Position numbers and translations under genes: made by a program. This document shows positions 8,501-9,067 of a stretch of 9,067 nt of DNA, piece after piece. The notes under the pieces were generated by a model. It ran no database searches. It saw nothing but the letters and a program-made list of their open reading frames with translations, and had not been told where the DNA came from. The stretch comes from Bacteroidota bacterium (lineage in GTDB: Bacteria; Bacteroidota; Ignavibacteria; SZUA-365; JAADGX01), in NCBI GenBank assembly GCA_024276335.1, contig JAJRXL010000058.1:1-9067 (forward strand). The letters are read 5' to 3'. Position 1 is the stretch's first letter. The number at the start of each line of letters is the position of its first letter.

Positions 8501-9067
8501 GCGCTACAATCGATTGACCGATACGCATTCACCAAATCCCTTCATTGGTACGTTCGAATTGATCAACGGTGGCGGACTGTTCATGAAGGATGTTGAAGCA
8601 TGTATTCAACTCCCACCGGAGTTCGATCTTCGGGCTACGAATCCTCCACAGGATACGTGTGTGGTAATTCCGCAAATCGCCTCTTTCAGATCCGAGACTA
8701 TCACGTGGGAATTAGTCCTTAATGAACGCCCTGTTGTCGGGAAAACGGTTCGGGTTACGGTCAGGTACCACAGCCCCACCTTGGGACCGGACTGGTTCGA
8801 GTGCTATTTCGACGTGTACATTGAACCGATCGTCGCACCGAAGCTTGTCTGTACATTAACCGCTCCGGATACCATCAGGTTCGCCGATACGGATTATATT
8901 CCTTCGACCTTTACGGCCACGTTGCTGACATGGAACGAGGGCAGTGGTCCGGCGGACAGTGTTCGGGCGTACCTGATCCAGGACACGCGGTTCAACATCA
9001 TCGATCCTCGCGGTCCGAACCGGTACTTGATGGACTTGATGCAGCCGGGCGATTCAGCGGGTGCGCA
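5568..9067 (+). CDS. Large secreted VWA-domain protein with cohesin-like domain and tandem beta-domain repeats (3' end off window)
   Basis: The frame is open from ATG 5568 to the window edge: 1166 codons plus two bases, no stop. A Sec signal peptide ends at AVA (29-31) before Gln32. Residues about 46-87 form a beta domain of the type that precedes VWA domains (DNFTIKENGK). The VWA domain spans about 94-275 with a complete metal-ion-dependent adhesion site: Asp102-Ser104-Ser106 (DRSGS), Thr168 and Asp197 (LLTDGG). Residues about 331-466 resemble a cohesin fold (ordered beta segments, GGEEVEVPLIL, then GTLAMLTFEA); this is a pattern judgement. From 470 on there are six tandem beta domains, the last cut by the window end. 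There are 31 Cys in the visible part, high for an exported bacterial protein. Expected role: metal-dependent adhesion at or beyond the outer membrane. It follows the OmpA lipoprotein by 73 nt with no terminator, so it is probably co-expressed. A type IX C-terminal sorting domain, if any, would be past the window. Secretion route and ligand are unknown. Confidence 0.92.
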   Translation, partial: MRPERHFPWIGKRFLLFALFAVFGVVVPAVAQPPRLDFRRIDAFQFPDITLYVSVKCNGEARFNLTRDNFTIKENGKVITDFEVICPDPLVHCCISVALVFDRSGSMQGNGIQQEKNAGKAFVDMMDGLCDEATVVSFASNVSVDVFMTTDKDLLKAGIDGMVASGATALWDGAGTGVMELINNGVNECRAVILLTDGGENSSTQYTLDDVIALAQANKIRVFTIGLGNGVVEAPLKQLARETGGIYYHAPSGDQLEAIYREISTIISQYFQECQIIYKSDCPDGSVRTLEVTVGSPVPIGPDPRLKQGPCPGTDTKVKIYKAPFDPSQFKDINIKLGEVDVLGGEEVEVPLILEDYIDDFFNKATFKVMFDETCAKFVKITTSGFLLNGVPISWKPITGGIEFTIEQGIDINGQGTLAMLTFEASDPEWPSPGDICCDLTLEDWNFEAGCLNPILHPGKICIEARKPDVKCDLNLPQELTWERDSKDYTPNPFTVQGVFVNFGNREARNGRVRILYDPADLTLVSPQVDEQPLTPKDIKENGGQAVGRWLVRALHRDTGDSVEICLIAEFDNQDPVKCCAKIWIPPTEPQLKCKVIVPQIKANKQTLKYEPMPFTITVDVENTGGMRTDTVYATIHLEPDLSLARKPGNTQIKNVIPYFLGPGERGTASWLVTHPITLDMKQYSVKVTIRTSNSDSVECEGQLIIPQMEGPRLQCQASTLDSLRYDEANDVYVPNPFLTTVSIANYGTLAADSVRARIILPPGFVLDPASQSDTMYFNPMKVDSWKQGMPENKLTWTVRYTRKLAKRKCFPIEFEIMAINPVGLPVDPVYCETEICIPKAGDPKVKCQIIVPDSVHLNATETGLEPNPFEIKYILWNEGRQPSTVTHAQLMMPINMGLSIQQPPTGAIQTLNRTLQPGDTIVLTWTIMVSVSKDRRDPNFRVIAYTLDGRDIECSDNVPISPLSVALSCKASGPDTLRYNRLTDTHSPNPFIGTFELINGGGLFMKDVEACIQLPPEFDLRATNPPQDTCVVIPQIASFRSETITWELVLNERPVVGKTVRVTVRYHSPTLGPDWFECYFDVYIEPIVAPKLVCTLTAPDTIRFADTDYIPSTFTATLLTWNEGSGPADSVRAYLIQDTRFNIIDPRGPNRYLMDLMQPGDSAGA
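6972..9067 (+). repeat. Six tandem Cys-bounded beta-domain repeats in the VWA protein
   Basis: The units begin at nt 6972, 7338, 7704, 8100, 8466 and 8841 (last one truncated). Each opens with a hydrophobic-x-Cys start (VKC, LKC, LQC, VKC, LSC, LVC) at residues 472, 594, 716, 848, 970 and 1095, so the spacing is 122, 122, 132, 122 and 125. Shared landmarks: a PNPF-type motif about 20 residues in (PNPF, PMPF, PNPF, PNPF, PNPF, PSTF), then Asn-x-Gly about 10 residues later (NFG, NTG, NYG, NEG, NGG, NEG), a middle segment like ADSVRARIILPP, a Trp-x-(V/I) strand, and a second Cys near the end (KCC, VEC, VYC, IEC, FEC). The pattern suits Ig-like stalk domains of the CARDB/DUF11 kind, but I cannot assign a named family. 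The divergence between units indicates an old duplication. Confidence 0.85.

Overview
The window looks like chromosomal DNA from a Gram-negative bacterium of the Bacteroidota/Chlorobiota (FCB) group. The evidence is a Bacteroidota-style promoter (TTG, 21 nt, TATATTTC), a lipoprotein with the PD40 propeller - carboxypeptidase-regulatory-like - OmpA architecture that is common there, and several Sec signal peptides ahead of envelope or secreted proteins. A textbook AGGAGG ribosome binding site before the last gene fits the Ignavibacteria/Chlorobi/Kapabacteria side better than classical Bacteroidia, which rarely use strong Shine-Dalgarno sites. That placement is inference.

Layout, all on the + strand. 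(1) Positions 1-2636 hold the C-terminal part (877 codons visible) of a bacterial alpha-2-macroglobulin with an intact thioester motif; its start lies upstream. (2) Positions 2637-2923 form the only sizeable intergenic gap (287 nt). It is visibly AT-richer than the genes and carries a good promoter and a leader with two inverted repeats. (3) Positions 2924-3805 encode a 293-aa probable outer-membrane beta-barrel. (4) Positions 3887-5494 encode a 535-aa lipoprotein with five propeller-type repeats, a CRD-like beta domain and an OmpA peptidoglycan-binding domain. (5) From 5568 to the window end runs a large secreted protein (1166 codons visible, no stop) with a VWA domain with complete MIDAS motif, a probable cohesin-like domain, and at least six tandem Cys-bounded beta domains of about 122-132 residues. 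This gene is easy to miss because its reading frame is still open at the window edge.

Genes 3-5 are separated by 81 and 73 nt, have no convincing terminator between them, and probably form one transcription unit from the promoter at about 2709-2740. Together they read as a cell-envelope module: a barrel in the outer membrane, a lipoprotein that can tie outer membrane to peptidoglycan, and a giant adhesin-like exported protein. The arrangement resembles the adhesin / barrel / OmpA-PD40 clusters around type IX secretion in Bacteroidota, but the decisive C-terminal sorting domain of the large protein lies beyond the window. The alpha-2-macroglobulin gene looks like the end of a separate unit. 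No RNA genes, CRISPR arrays, insertion sequences, attachment sites or origins were seen.
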